From Paenibacillus barcinonensis (GTDB lineage: Bacteria > Bacillota > Bacilli > Paenibacillales > Paenibacillaceae): a stretch of 64,000 nucleotides of DNA. Location of the stretch: contig NZ_QJSW01000003.1 of NCBI RefSeq assembly GCF_003217495.1, positions 310,001 to 374,000 on the forward strand. The letters run 5' to 3'. The notes beneath the pieces are model-generated. The model made no database searches and was not told the DNA's origin. It saw nothing but the letters and a program-made list of their open reading frames with translations. The position numbers and the translations under genes were made by a program. This document shows, piece after piece, positions 9,467 through 17,893 of the stretch (positions within the stretch are counted from its first letter, which is position 1; each line of letters opens with the position of its first letter).

Positions 9467-10369
9467 CTACACTCCCAGTACCTGTCCCATATTCGACAGT
9501 GGCTCCGCAAGCGCATCCAGATTCTGACTCAGCTTGCGCACGTCCTCGTCCTTCAGCTTCTTGTAGGAAACGTACCCGTCACCGTCCTTGAACGGTGCAA
9601 GCTCCTTCTCCAGCGCAGCAAAACGGTCCGCAATCTGCTGGTTCAGCTCCTTGTCCTTGGCCGCCAGATCATCCTTCAGCAGGTTGTAAATTTCACGCGC
9701 CCCCTCCACATTTGCCGCAAAATCATACAAATCCGTATGGGAATAACGCTCCTCTTCCCCCGTCACCTTACTGGAGGATACCTCGTTCAGCAGCTCCACC
9801 GCTCCTGTGACCATCAGGCCAGCATCAATATCCATCGTTTCTACTTTTGCCCGCAGCAGCTTCGCGTCACTCAGCAATGTGTCTGCATATTCCTTCATGC
9901 CATCGGTCGTGTTATCCTCCCACAGTGCCTTCTCAATGCGGTGAAATCCACGCCAATCCGCAGCTTCCACATCCCCGTCCCGTGCGTCAATATTCGGGTC
10001 CAGATCACCGAGCGCCTCCGCTACCGGCTCAATTCGTTCGTAATACATACGTGCTGGTGCATAAAGTGCCTTCGCCTTCTCCAGCTCCCCGGCCTTCACT
10101 GCATCCGTGAATTTCTCCGTTTCCCTCACAAACGCATCAATCTGCTCTACAGCAAATGCTCGGTACCCCGCCACTGCGACGGAATAATCCTCTTTTACAG
10201 TCTCTGCACCAGCCTTGCTCTTATCCTGCGTGCTCGCCTGACTCTCACTTGCTACAGCTGTCTCACCGGATACCTTCGCCGGAGCCACCGCATCATTGCC
10301 ACACGCCGCAAGCAGCACCGAAGTCACCAGCACAACAGCTGGCAACGTTACACTTGTTCTCATTTTCAA
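9467..10369 (-). CDS. efeO: EfeO, imelysin/M75-type iron-binding lipoprotein
   Basis: About 300 residues with a lipoprotein signal (VVLVTSVLLAACGN, lipobox LAAC), a short low-complexity linker, then an imelysin-like (peptidase M75) helical domain. The HxxE-type iron motif appears as GFHRIEKALW. EfeO captures iron at the cell surface for EfeB and EfeU. Three starts are possible: GTG 10378, TTG 10369, ATG 10363; the AAGGGG ribosome site is best spaced (8 nt) for TTG 10369. It is the first gene of the operon and lies directly behind a perfect Fur box. Confidence 0.92.
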   Translation of the reverse strand: MKMRTSVTLPAVVLVTSVLLAACGNDAVAPAKVSGETAVASESQASTQDKSKAGAETVKEDYSVAVAGYRAFAVEQIDAFVRETEKFTDAVKAGELEKAKALYAPARMYYERIEPVAEALGDLDPNIDARDGDVEAADWRGFHRIEKALWEDNTTDGMKEYADTLLSDAKLLRAKVETMDIDAGLMVTGAVELLNEVSSSKVTGEEERYSHTDLYDFAANVEGAREIYNLLKDDLAAKDKELNQQIADRFAALEKELAPFKDGDGYVSYKKLKDEDVRKLSQNLDALAEPLSNMGQVLGV

Positions 10370-10419
10370 TCCAGACACCCCTTTATAGATACAGTAATCA
10401 TACTAAACCCTTCCTAATA

Positions 10420-10438
10420 ATTGATAATGATTATCAAT
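10420..10438. promoter_or_regulatory. Fur box controlling efeOBU
   Basis: ATTGATAATGATTATCAAT is a perfect 19-bp palindrome around a central G and matches the Fur 7-1-7 consensus TGATAATnATTATCA at all 14 fixed positions. On the minus strand a TTATCA ... TAGTAT promoter (16-nt spacer) would overlap it, so iron-loaded Fur should block polymerase. The divergent zinc-ribbon gene starts 190 bp away and could also be affected. Confidence 0.93.
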
Positions 10439-10629
10439 TTCGATAAAGACATCATAATCGGGCGTCCTCTTTATGTCAATATGAAAATAAGACAAAGAAA
10501 TCCCTCTGTGTCACAAGCATTATTTAGGGTATTCAAAGGGCGATACATAGACAAGGTTCGGCATCGAACGGTAAAATGAGACACAATGTATCCATTGTTC
10601 CATATTTCAATACATTGGAGGTTTATGAC

Positions 10630-11562
10630 ATGAAATGCCCAGTATGCAATCACGAAAATGGAGATGCCCAATATTGCGAGAGGTGCGGGTCTAACCTGAA
10701 GGGAACCCATGCTTCCGCCGAACCTGCGGAATCCGTAACACATACCGGCCCACCTGATGCAAGCTCGGAATACACTCGCTGGTCCAGCACGCAGGAGCCT
10801 GCATCGCACAGAACGGCATCCAGAAGCTCATCCATCTCCCCTATGCCCTCACCTGCTCATGATCTTGACGATGCAAGTGACAACGCTGCCCAAGACCGGT
10901 CTGCGCATAGCAGCAGTAGCAATCAATGGAGCAATCTTGTGCAGAATGAGAAAGTACAGCAAGCCAAGGAAGGAAGTAAACAGTACCTGTCCTATTTCAT
11001 CAGTGTACTGGCCCGTCCGTACCAAACGATGAAAACCGTCGGTGAACAGCATGCTCTGTACGGCTGGGTAACGATGGCCCTGTTTGCTATTTTGACCTCT
11101 ACATACTTTCTGATCACGTTTGGCCGCCTTGGTGCGGATGGACTATTTATCGGTGGATTCCTGCGTCCACTTCTGTTTGCAGCTATTATTCTGATCTCTG
11201 CCACAGCACTGATCTATGGTGTTCTGAAGCTGGAGCGGATCACCTTCCGTCCAAAAATCATGATGGCACAGTTTGGAGCATTGCTGGCTCCAGCCGTCGT
11301 CACGCTTTTGCTGGCTAACCTGATGATTGTGATCTCGTATTCCTTTGCAATCTCGCTGCTGGTGCTGTCATACATTATTGTGTTTGTTGCTATGAATACT
11401 GTGCTGTTCCATCATCCGCTGAACCGTATCCCAGCCGCCCTTGACAGCATGTACAGCGTACTGATTGCCAATGCCGTGCTGTTTTATGTAACCTATCGTC
11501 TGTTGTATGCGGTTATAGCCGGTCTGTTCGGCCCGTTGTTCTCGCCGTATGGACGCTTGTAA
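10630..11562 (+). CDS. Zinc-ribbon membrane protein, function unknown
   Basis: 310 residues. The first 25 form a zinc ribbon with two CxxC pairs (MKCPVCNHENGDAQYCERCGSNLKG). Residues about 30-105 are hydrophilic and Ser/Pro-rich, likely disordered. The remainder has about five hydrophobic helices (ALFAILTSTYFLITF, LLFAAIILISATALIYGV, LLAPAVVTLLLANLMIVISY, LLVLSYIIVFVAM, VLIANAVLFYVTY), resembling Yip1-type membrane domains. Start ATG 10630 follows TTGGAGGT; the frame extends upstream to 10576 without a ribosome site. Such proteins are common in Paenibacillus and Bacillus, but I know of no established role. It is monocistronic with its own terminator. Confidence 0.75.
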   Translation: MKCPVCNHENGDAQYCERCGSNLKGTHASAEPAESVTHTGPPDASSEYTRWSSTQEPASHRTASRSSSISPMPSPAHDLDDASDNAAQDRSAHSSSSNQWSNLVQNEKVQQAKEGSKQYLSYFISVLARPYQTMKTVGEQHALYGWVTMALFAILTSTYFLITFGRLGADGLFIGGFLRPLLFAAIILISATALIYGVLKLERITFRPKIMMAQFGALLAPAVVTLLLANLMIVISYSFAISLLVLSYIIVFVAMNTVLFHHPLNRIPAALDSMYSVLIANAVLFYVTYRLLYAVIAGLFGPLFSPYGRL

Positions 11563-11614
11563 TATGTTCTTTTGGTTGTAAACGTATTAAAAAGGTTACG
11601 ATGCCAGAAGGCCA

Positions 11615-11643
11615 GGCTTCCCATGTGCTGGGAAGTCTTTTTT
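11615..11643 (+). terminator. Terminator after the zinc-ribbon gene
   Basis: GGCTTCCCA (11615-11623) pairs with TGGGAAGTC (11629-11637) with one G-U pair, followed by TTTTTT. Confidence 0.88.
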
Positions 11644-11684
11644 CTGTTGTATTTGTAATGCAGCATTGCACAGAAATCATCTCA

Positions 11685-11705
11685 TACACTATAATGTGTA
11701 GTGTA
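11685..11705. promoter_or_regulatory. Operator-like palindrome 1 upstream of the DUF3105 gene
   Basis: Arms TACACTA and TAGTGTA around a 7-nt centre. A perfect TATAAT hexamer (11690-11695) lies inside the palindrome, so a bound protein would cover the -10 element; the -35 match upstream (TTGCAC at 11666-11671) is weak. Confidence 0.55.
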
Positions 11706-11787
11706 AATGATATGTTTCTATTTACTTATTTAAGTAAATGGGTCGTTATCGGGGTTTAACGCATTACAATTAAGTACACTGCCTCGC

Positions 11788-11818
11788 CGCATAACACTAC
11801 AATATGTAGTGTTATGCG
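11788..11818. promoter_or_regulatory. Operator-like palindrome 2 upstream of the DUF3105 gene
   Basis: 31-bp palindrome with perfect 14-nt arms CGCATAACACTACA and TGTAGTGTTATGCG around ATA. Its core ACACTAnAATnTGTAGTGT is shared with palindrome 1, 103 bp upstream. TACA...TGTA is the core recognised by BlaI/MecI/CopY repressors, but no such gene is in the window. A TACAAT -10-like hexamer is inside. Confidence 0.6.
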
Positions 11819-11867
11819 CGGCATGTTTACATCTTATTATTTTATGACGAAAGTCGAGGAATACAGA

Positions 11868-12617
11868 ATGGACATGACCCACATGGATCATATGCAAATG
11901 GAACCATCAGCCGGCACCTCATACTTGTGGTTGATCGTAGGAGCGGTAGTACTGATGCTCTCCATCGCCGCCTATATCTGGGCATCGCGTACACGTGGCA
12001 GTATTCTTGGTCATATGAAAAAAAAGGAGCGTGCTGCTATTCAGAAGAAAGGTCGTTTTATAAAGAATACCGCTCATATTCTAATTGGTGCTTCAATCGT
12101 GGCATTCGGATTGTTTTTCCTGCAAAATGCTGATGGCAATACATATGATGTATCCCAACTGGATAACAACGCCGTAATTGATGTGACCGATGATAAATAC
12201 TATGGAGCCACCCATACGGAAGAACCGATTCACTATGAGATGAAGATTCCAACCTCCGGACCACATAATCCACATGACATTAAGTTCGGCTTTTACACTG
12301 ACTTCCCGGGTTATCATTATCTGGTACACAACATGGAACATGGAGACATCATCATCTATTATCGCGAAGATGCCAGTGACATGCTCAAGGAGCATCTCAA
12401 ATATCTGACCAAATTCCGTAAAGCGGGATCAGGCATCCTTGCCGTGCCCAATAAAGACATTCCCGATGGCAGCGAGGTTGTCGTAACCGCCTGGACCCAT
12501 ACGATGAAGCTTAATAAGTTCGACGACGCCAAGGTAGGCACGTTTATTAACCGCTACATTAATCAGGGACCCGAGAAGATTCCAGCTTCCATTCGCCAAG
12601 GCGGCGGCACGATGTAA
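11868..12617 (+). CDS. DUF3105 family membrane-anchored protein
   Basis: 249 residues. A Met/His-rich start (MDMTHMDHMQME) is followed by a transmembrane helix (YLWLIVGAVVLMLSIAAYIWA), a basic cytoplasmic stretch, a second helix (HILIGASIVAFGLFFLQN) and then an exported domain with DUF3105 words: PTSGPHNPHDIKFGFY, HYLVHNMEHGDIIIYYRE and VVVTAWTHTMKLNKFD. The conserved His residues of GPH, VHNMEHG and WTH suggest a metal site. Function is unknown. Start ATG 11868 is chosen because GAGGAA lies just upstream; the longer frame from 11814 begins inside a palindrome. The Met/His-rich N-terminus hints at copper or another metal, which fits the CopY-like operator core only loosely (inference). Confidence 0.78.
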   Translation: MDMTHMDHMQMEPSAGTSYLWLIVGAVVLMLSIAAYIWASRTRGSILGHMKKKERAAIQKKGRFIKNTAHILIGASIVAFGLFFLQNADGNTYDVSQLDNNAVIDVTDDKYYGATHTEEPIHYEMKIPTSGPHNPHDIKFGFYTDFPGYHYLVHNMEHGDIIIYYREDASDMLKEHLKYLTKFRKAGSGILAVPNKDIPDGSEVVVTAWTHTMKLNKFDDAKVGTFINRYINQGPEKIPASIRQGGGTM

Positions 12618-12835
12618 CAGGAGCAGGGAGGTACTTGACTGGATAGAAATCGAGAAAACGAAAACAACCCGTCAATGTGTACAGCCTTATGCGAGCTAAA
12701 TAGTCCCATGTCAAACTTCCATCAAATCCATTCGGTTATCCTGTTGCCATGAACGAAGAAAATAGATTCGTCGACCATCTCTTACTGAACTTATTATCGT
12801 CTATTTATGTGAAATGGGCGGATAATGAAAACGTA

Positions 12836-12872
12836 GAACGCCTAGAGTAGGATGTTCCCACTCTAGGCGTTC
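12836..12872. repeat. Strong hairpin in the 12618-12975 gap
   Basis: 13-bp perfect arms GAACGCCTAGAGT and ACTCTAGGCGTTC with an 11-nt loop. No T-run follows on either strand, so it is not a standard terminator, though it may end the DUF3105 transcript. The rest of this 358-bp gap shows nothing else recognisable. Confidence 0.7.
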
Positions 12873-12975
12873 AATGAAATAATTTAAGGACAGGATTTTT
12901 AATGGAGTTTACATTTTAGAAGCATCAGCCTGTGCTCTCCGCTTAATTCATCAAAATTTATTTTAAGTATCCTTG

Positions 12976-13581
12976 TCACTCGCTTTCCCCAATTAACTTC
13001 ACTTTATTTAATAATTCCTCCAGACTTATCCCTTCACTACCAATTAAATTACTATGCAGCTTAACTGAATTATTATCTTCAATTGTTACCGAGAATGGTT
13101 CTATAGCTCCATAATAGTTATTTAGCTCTTTATTCTGTTTAAGGAACAACACATATCTGCTCTTTGTTTTAGGTGCTATATAGAGGAGATCAGATATAGT
13201 AACTTGCTCATCATCTTCAGAATTCTTTATAATCAAGGACTCCGCAGCTCGATGATTAACCTTAATGTCTATACTATCTACACTGCCCTTAATAACATTT
13301 TCAACTTTAAAATCATAAAGGTGACCTTCTACAAATCCTTCTGCACTTTCTTTATAACTATTATTAGGGTCTCGTAACATATTCCATGTTTCATAGCCGT
13401 CCTGGTATTCACCAATTACAATTGTGTCTGATTCATGAACCATTTCTTCTAAATCGTTTGTTGTCGGAAAGTCATAACTTATATTTACATCGGTAGAGAC
13501 TTCAGGATTGTACATAGAAGTTGCTAAAGTGTTCCATCCAATGGTGCCTGCATATATTTCAGTCATTGTTTTCTTTTTCAT
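12976..13581 (-). CDS. Hypothetical protein, probable exported domain without its own signal
   Basis: 201 residues in an AT-rich patch. The body (ESDTIVIGEYQDGYETWNMLRDPN, VEGHLYDFKVENVIKGSVDSIDIKVNH, SRYVLFLKQN) resembles small secreted or lipoprotein domains of Bacillales that I recall only as hypothetical. No signal peptide is present at its N-terminus; a separate 66-residue frame immediately upstream supplies one and overlaps it by 23 nt around an A-rich run. Either this is two genes or one gene split by a single-base frameshift. No good ribosome site precedes ATG 13581 or ATG 13566, which favours the frameshift reading. Confidence 0.55.
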   Translation of the reverse strand: MKKKTMTEIYAGTIGWNTLATSMYNPEVSTDVNISYDFPTTNDLEEMVHESDTIVIGEYQDGYETWNMLRDPNNSYKESAEGFVEGHLYDFKVENVIKGSVDSIDIKVNHRAAESLIIKNSEDDEQVTISDLLYIAPKTKSRYVLFLKQNKELNNYYGAIEPFSVTIEDNNSVKLHSNLIGSEGISLEELLNKVKLIGESE

Positions 13582-13759
13582 TCCATTGATCTTTATTCCA
13601 GCCTTTCTCCATAAGAGAACTTAAACCACTTTCTAATGTATAAGTCATGTGCTTGTAATAAAATCTCCATATTTCTTTTTCGTTTGCATGAGCGAGTGTG
13701 GTAGATGATAGAAAAAACGAGACAATCAACAAAAAAGCGAAAAATTTTTTAAATCTCAT
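13559..13759 (-). CDS. Short protein with signal peptide, possibly the split N-terminus of the next gene
   Basis: 66 residues: MRFKKFFAFLLIVSFFLSSTTLAHA is a textbook Sec signal with an AHA cleavage site, followed by about 40 polar residues ending KENND. Start ATG 13759 follows GGGGGGG. It stops 23 nt inside the downstream frame, at the sequence GAAAAAGAAAAC. A +1 shift there would fuse the signal to the 201-residue body. Confidence 0.5.
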   Translation of the reverse strand: MRFKKFFAFLLIVSFFLSSTTLAHANEKEIWRFYYKHMTYTLESGLSSLMEKGWNKDQWNEKENND

Positions 13760-13836
13760 AGTAATCCCCCCCAAAGAAAATTGATATAATTACCAACATA
13801 CCCTATAATATTCAACTGAATAAAGGGAGGAATGAA

Positions 13837-14211
13837 ATGAAATACATATTAATCCTTATATTAGTAATAATTTCAGGTTGTGGAGAAAAACTTGACAGGG
13901 AACAGAGCATGAGCACTGCTGATTTACTAGCGAATGAGACAATCCAAGCAGATCCATCTGCAGATTTATTTTTATATAACGATCGGGTGTATATACGAAA
14001 AAACAAAATTGATAACATAGACCAGTTAGGGGATTTGTTAGGAAAGATTCAAGATAATTATGTAAAAGATGCAGGATTTAAAGATTTGATGTCTACGCAA
14101 CTTCCCGTGGGAACCAAAATATATCAATTGAAACAGGAAGAATCTATTGATCAATTAATTGTTAAAAATAGTAATAAACTAATTATCTACGAGGCATTGC
14201 CAGAAGGTTAA
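13837..14211 (+). CDS. Small putative lipoprotein
   Basis: 124 residues with a short lipoprotein signal (MKYILILILVIISGCGEK, lipobox ISGC) followed by a mostly polar domain with a conserved-looking block YNDRVYIRKNKIDNIDQLGD and a C-terminal GTKIYQLKQEESIDQLIVKN. Ribosome site GGGAGGA precedes ATG 13837. It is divergent from the signal-peptide frame at 13759 and shares the AT-rich composition of that region, unlike the surrounding genes, so the two may have been acquired together (inference). No function recognised. Confidence 0.72.
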   Translation: MKYILILILVIISGCGEKLDREQSMSTADLLANETIQADPSADLFLYNDRVYIRKNKIDNIDQLGDLLGKIQDNYVKDAGFKDLMSTQLPVGTKIYQLKQEESIDQLIVKNSNKLIIYEALPEG

Positions 14212-14747
14212 AGGTTAAGTAGCGTAGGTCCCTTAAATTGATCTCTGGCCCGTCCAGAATCCCTCTGGATCGTTACTTTTTACCTCTGCCCAACAGGAGC
14301 AAGTAGCGCTTCTAATTTCCGTTAGCTACCAATTCAAAAAATAAAAAGAAAATCAAAATCATCCCCCCCAATCTCCCCGCTACAACCAAGAAACAAAGTC
14401 AAACCAATCTAATTCAATTCAATCAATAATCTAATCCTTTTCACATTTTATGTCGATACATTGAAATATACATGCATCACCTATCCAATTCCTCATAAAT
14501 TTAACATCCCAACTAGGCGACTTCACCAACAGTCGTCGAGTAGGTTAGGGGCTTGTGATTTACTTTTTTGCTTCGTAGAATTGTATTACTTGTAGTAGGT
14601 TCACCCCTTTGATCCATTTCACATGCAAGCTTTTTTCCTCCGGGGCCCTAATGTCATATTGTAGATGCTATCATTTAGAAATCTCTGTATCATTGCTATT
14701 ATACATATCATTACAGTTACATATAACAAGGGGGAACTATTCGTACG
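14212..14747. other. Gap with no recognised feature
   Basis: A 536-bp AT-rich stretch. It holds a small inverted repeat TCCAGA-ATCCC-TCTGGA near 14255-14272 followed by ATCGTTA, which faintly resembles one arm of the 195-bp element described elsewhere, and the ribosome site of the chemoreceptor gene. I see no convincing gene or strong promoter. Confidence 0.5.
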
Positions 14748-16469
14748 ATGAACAGCTTGTTTATGCGCATTTTTTTATTTTTTTCCTGTTTGATGTTAGC
14801 CGCAGGTGCAATTCTGGGCGTTACCATGTACCGATCATCGGCCCAATTGGTTGAGCAGTCGATGGGGATGCAGGCACAGGCGGTAGCGGAACGGGCAGCA
14901 GCTTTAATTGACATTTCGCTGTACACCCCGATCAGCACCGGGCGGGACAAAACGATGTATTACGATACGCTGCGTCAGCAGCTCAGTCAGCTCCGTGAGG
15001 CCAATGGACTCAAATATTTATACACACTCGGCAAACGAGAAGAAAACGGAAAAGCCGCTTACTACTACGTGGTCGACGGAGCCGCTCCCGATGTAGCCCA
15101 AGATGATTTCTCACCATATGGCACACCTGAGGAAACACAGTATGAAGGCATGCTCCAAGCCTTTGCCCAGGATACCTCCATTCGTGGCGAGCTTACCCGT
15201 GATGAGGACTACGGAGCAACGATTACAGCTTATGTGCCGATCCATGGAGCGGATGGAAAAATGTTGGGCGTGGTCGGTGCGGATCTCGATTCAACAGCCG
15301 TCTATGAGCTGATGTCCCGCAATCGCATCACGATGATCTGGACAGCGCTCGTCATTGTGCTGCTCAGTGTATTGCTCGTGTACATCTTCGCGCGTTATCT
15401 AACCCGCCCCTTGGTGAAGCTGAAGAAGCTTATTACCGAGGTGGGCAAGGGAGATCTTACCGTCAACGTAGACCTTGCACGCAAGGATGAAATCGGACAG
15501 CTCGCTTCCGAGTTTAAACATCTGGTCACCGATACCCGGCAAGTCATGACAGGTATTCGTCAAAGCTCGGACTCCCTGCTTCAAGCCGCAGAAGAGGTGT
15601 CGCAGCATTCACAGGCAACAGCCGAGGCCAGCCAGCGCATTGCCGAGCACACCAATCATACCGCCAGCGGGGCTTCCGAGCAGGTCGTTCGCGCTGGCGA
15701 GGTTACGGTGGCGATGGAAGAGATTACACGCAGCATGCAGCATATCGCTCATTCGTCTTCACAAGTTGCCGATGTGTCACAGCACACAACGAACAACGCC
15801 ATCCAGGGACAAACGAAACTACACACAGCCATCTCCAGCATGGACATCATTCATCAGGCCAATGTACAGATGGCAGCATCCACCACCGAGCTTGCCGAAT
15901 ACTCCAGCAAGATTGAATCGGTGGCACAGCTGATGCAAAACATTGCATCCCAGACGAATTTACTTGCCCTTAATGCCAGCATTGAAGCAGCACGTGCGGG
16001 TGAGCATGGCAATGGTTTTGCAGTCGTCGCCTCCGAGGTGCGCAAGCTCGCAGGAGAATCCGAGCAATCCTCACAGCATGTCTCTGAACTGATCGCCGAG
16101 ATGACCCGTCTGACCTCTGTACTGGCTGAGCATATGTCAGCAAGCACAACAGCGGTACAATCCGGCATGGCGGTCGTTCAGGAGGCCGGTCAGTCATTCT
16201 CCTTCATCCATAGCGGGATCGAGACGATTAACGAGCGCCTGCATGAGGTATCCGCTGCTTCCGAGCAACTCTCAGCAAGTTCGGAGGAAGTGTCCGCTTC
16301 CATTGAAAATATGGAGCATATCTCGCGGGAATCCTCATCCAGCATTCAGCAGGTATCCCAAGCTACCGAAACGCAGCTGCAATCCATGGGTGAGATCAGC
16401 GCTTCCGCCGAGTCACTGCGCGTGTTATCCAGTGAGCTGAATGGCTTGATCAGCCGCTTTAAAATTTAA
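14748..16469 (+). CDS. Methyl-accepting chemotaxis protein
   Basis: 573 residues. TM1 ([19 protein letters not shown]) is followed by about 165 extracytoplasmic residues, probably a Cache-type sensor ([40 protein letters not shown]). TM2 is at about 192-213 ([15 protein letters not shown]), then a HAMP domain ([20 protein letters not shown]) and a long signalling coiled coil with the highly conserved hairpin tip [24 protein letters not shown]. It signals ligand binding to CheA/CheW. The ligand is unknown. Start ATG 14748 follows AAGGGGGA at a 12-nt distance. No che gene is nearby. Confidence 0.93.
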   Translation: MNSLFMRIFLFFSCLMLAAGAILGVTMYRSSAQLVEQSMGMQAQAVAERAAALIDISLYTPISTGRDKTMYYDTLRQQLSQLREANGLKYLYTLGKREENGKAAYYYVVDGAAPDVAQDDFSPYGTPEETQYEGMLQAFAQDTSIRGELTRDEDYGATITAYVPIHGADGKMLGVVGADLDSTAVYELMSRNRITMIWTALVIVLLSVLLVYIFARYLTRPLVKLKKLITEVGKGDLTVNVDLARKDEIGQLASEFKHLVTDTRQVMTGIRQSSDSLLQAAEEVSQHSQATAEASQRIAEHTNHTASGASEQVVRAGEVTVAMEEITRSMQHIAHSSSQVADVSQHTTNNAIQGQTKLHTAISSMDIIHQANVQMAASTTELAEYSSKIESVAQLMQNIASQTNLLALNASIEAARAGEHGNGFAVVASEVRKLAGESEQSSQHVSELIAEMTRLTSVLAEHMSASTTAVQSGMAVVQEAGQSFSFIHSGIETINERLHEVSAASEQLSASSEEVSASIENMEHISRESSSSIQQVSQATETQLQSMGEISASAESLRVLSSELNGLISRFKI

Positions 16470-16475
16470 ACCAAA

Positions 16476-16542
16476 AAAGCCGCACGGCAACGCTCCAACC
16501 CACCGGGGTTTACCCGATCACTGGAACAAAGCCTGCGGCTTT
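16476..16542. terminator. Bidirectional terminator between chemoreceptor and nucleoside hydrolase
   Basis: AAAGCCGCA (16476-16484) pairs with TGCGGCTTT (16534-16542) around a 49-nt loop. The plus strand continues with TCTTTT, and the minus strand with a T6 run, so it can serve both converging genes. Confidence 0.72.
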
Positions 16543-16674
16543 CTTTTCGCTCTTGCCTGTATACGATGCGTATCGTTCGTTGACTACGTATGGTAAATAG
16601 GTCTTTTTGCCATCAATATCTGCAACTCATAATGGCTCGTCATGATACAAGGCCAGCCCTGCGGCTGCCGATCA

Positions 16675-17640
16675 TTAGTAGCGCTGCGGAGCAGCTTTTT
16701 TGCCCAAATCCGTCATATAAGTGAAAAACGCTTCCGGGTCAGTATCATAGACCAATTGCACCGGACGACCATCTGCTTGCTCCACTGTGCGGCCTTGGCT
16801 TGGCCCATCTGGAATCACGATGCAGTTCACCGTTTTTTTCTTCACGATATCCTCGCGGCCTACGGAAGCCGTAGTCAGCACATCCCACAGATAATACGTG
16901 GAGTTGGTTTCACTGTACACCAGTGGCGGACAACCCGCATAACAGTTCCCCAGGAAATCCACGCCTTCAAAGCGGCGCTCTGCTGCCCAGCGATTACGAA
17001 CAGCTGGTGTAAGAGGCACTTTGTTCGTGCTCTCCAGAGCAACCAGATCAATCTGGATGCCGCTCTGCCACACGCGATATGCCGCTTCCGGGTCCCAGAA
17101 TACGTTCCATTCCGCTGTACCGTCATGCTCAGGCTCTTCGACGTTACCACGCTCAAACGTACCGCCCATCCATACCAGCTTGTCGATTTTCTCTTCGATG
17201 TCTGGTGCTTCGTCTAGCGCACGTGCGAGGTCCGTCAGCGGGCCGGTGAACAACAGCAACGTTTTACCTTCGGTGTTACGCACCTTTTCGATCAGATGCT
17301 GATGTGCGGGAATAGCTGATAGCGGCGCTTCCATTTTGCCCGATTCATTCAGAACAGGCAGTGCATCTACATAGAACGAGTGCAGTCTCCACGCTGGCGG
17401 GAACGGGTTTTTGCCTCTGGAATTGGATTTGGATACTTCAACGGAATACGTTCCGAAACGGTCGATAATTTTACGGCTCGCATCTGTCGCCGGCTCCAAA
17501 TACCCGTCTGCCGGAATGACCGATACACCGGTTACATGTACATTGTCCATCTGCAAAAGCATAAACAGCGATACGAGATCATCCACACCGCCGTCATGAT
17601 TGAAATACACATTCAGTTTGTTCGTCATGCTTGCTTTCAT
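16675..17640 (-). CDS. Inosine-uridine preferring nucleoside hydrolase family protein
   Basis: 321 residues. The N-terminal calcium-site motif reads NHDGGVDDLVS, matching the family's DxDxGxDD except that the first Asp is Asn here. Other family blocks: LLLFTGPLTDLARAL, KLVWMGGTFERGN and AEWNVFWDPEAAYRVW. These enzymes hydrolyse the N-glycosidic bond of ribonucleosides to base and ribose. The D-to-N change at the first motif position could alter metal binding or substrate choice. ATG 17640 follows AGAGGAAGG closely; ATG 17628 is an alternative. Confidence 0.87.
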   Translation of the reverse strand: MKASMTNKLNVYFNHDGGVDDLVSLFMLLQMDNVHVTGVSVIPADGYLEPATDASRKIIDRFGTYSVEVSKSNSRGKNPFPPAWRLHSFYVDALPVLNESGKMEAPLSAIPAHQHLIEKVRNTEGKTLLLFTGPLTDLARALDEAPDIEEKIDKLVWMGGTFERGNVEEPEHDGTAEWNVFWDPEAAYRVWQSGIQIDLVALESTNKVPLTPAVRNRWAAERRFEGVDFLGNCYAGCPPLVYSETNSTYYLWDVLTTASVGREDIVKKKTVNCIVIPDGPSQGRTVEQADGRPVQLVYDTDPEAFFTYMTDLGKKAAPQRY

Positions 17641-17832
17641 CCTTCCTCTGGTTACCCCATTGATGTGAACTTGTCCGTCTGCCCATAGCCGACGCTCCCT
17701 CTATTATGTCCCATAACCCCCGGTCGAGTAAACCTTCCGCATCCAAAGAATACCGCCACTACAGCGTTTCTGCGCTTTTTTTCCAGCTCATCCATTCCAT
17801 CTCAAACGCCCTTCCCCAACCTTCATCCACTG

Positions 17833-17878
17833 GAAAAAAGAAAGATGGACCACGGGCATGAAGCCCCGCCGTCCATCT
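17833..17878 (-). terminator. Terminator of the MMPL exporter gene
   Basis: On the minus strand AGATGGAC pairs with GTCCATCT, with an inner GC-rich hairpin (GCGGGGC/GCCCG), followed by TTCTTTTTT. It lies 16 bp after the stop. Confidence 0.87.
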
Positions 17879-17893
17879 GCCCCTCCTCCTGGT

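Noticed and set aside
9404..10417. 337-residue plus-strand frame opposite efeO
   Set aside because: Antisense shadow of efeO and of the efeB start; no ribosome site or family match.
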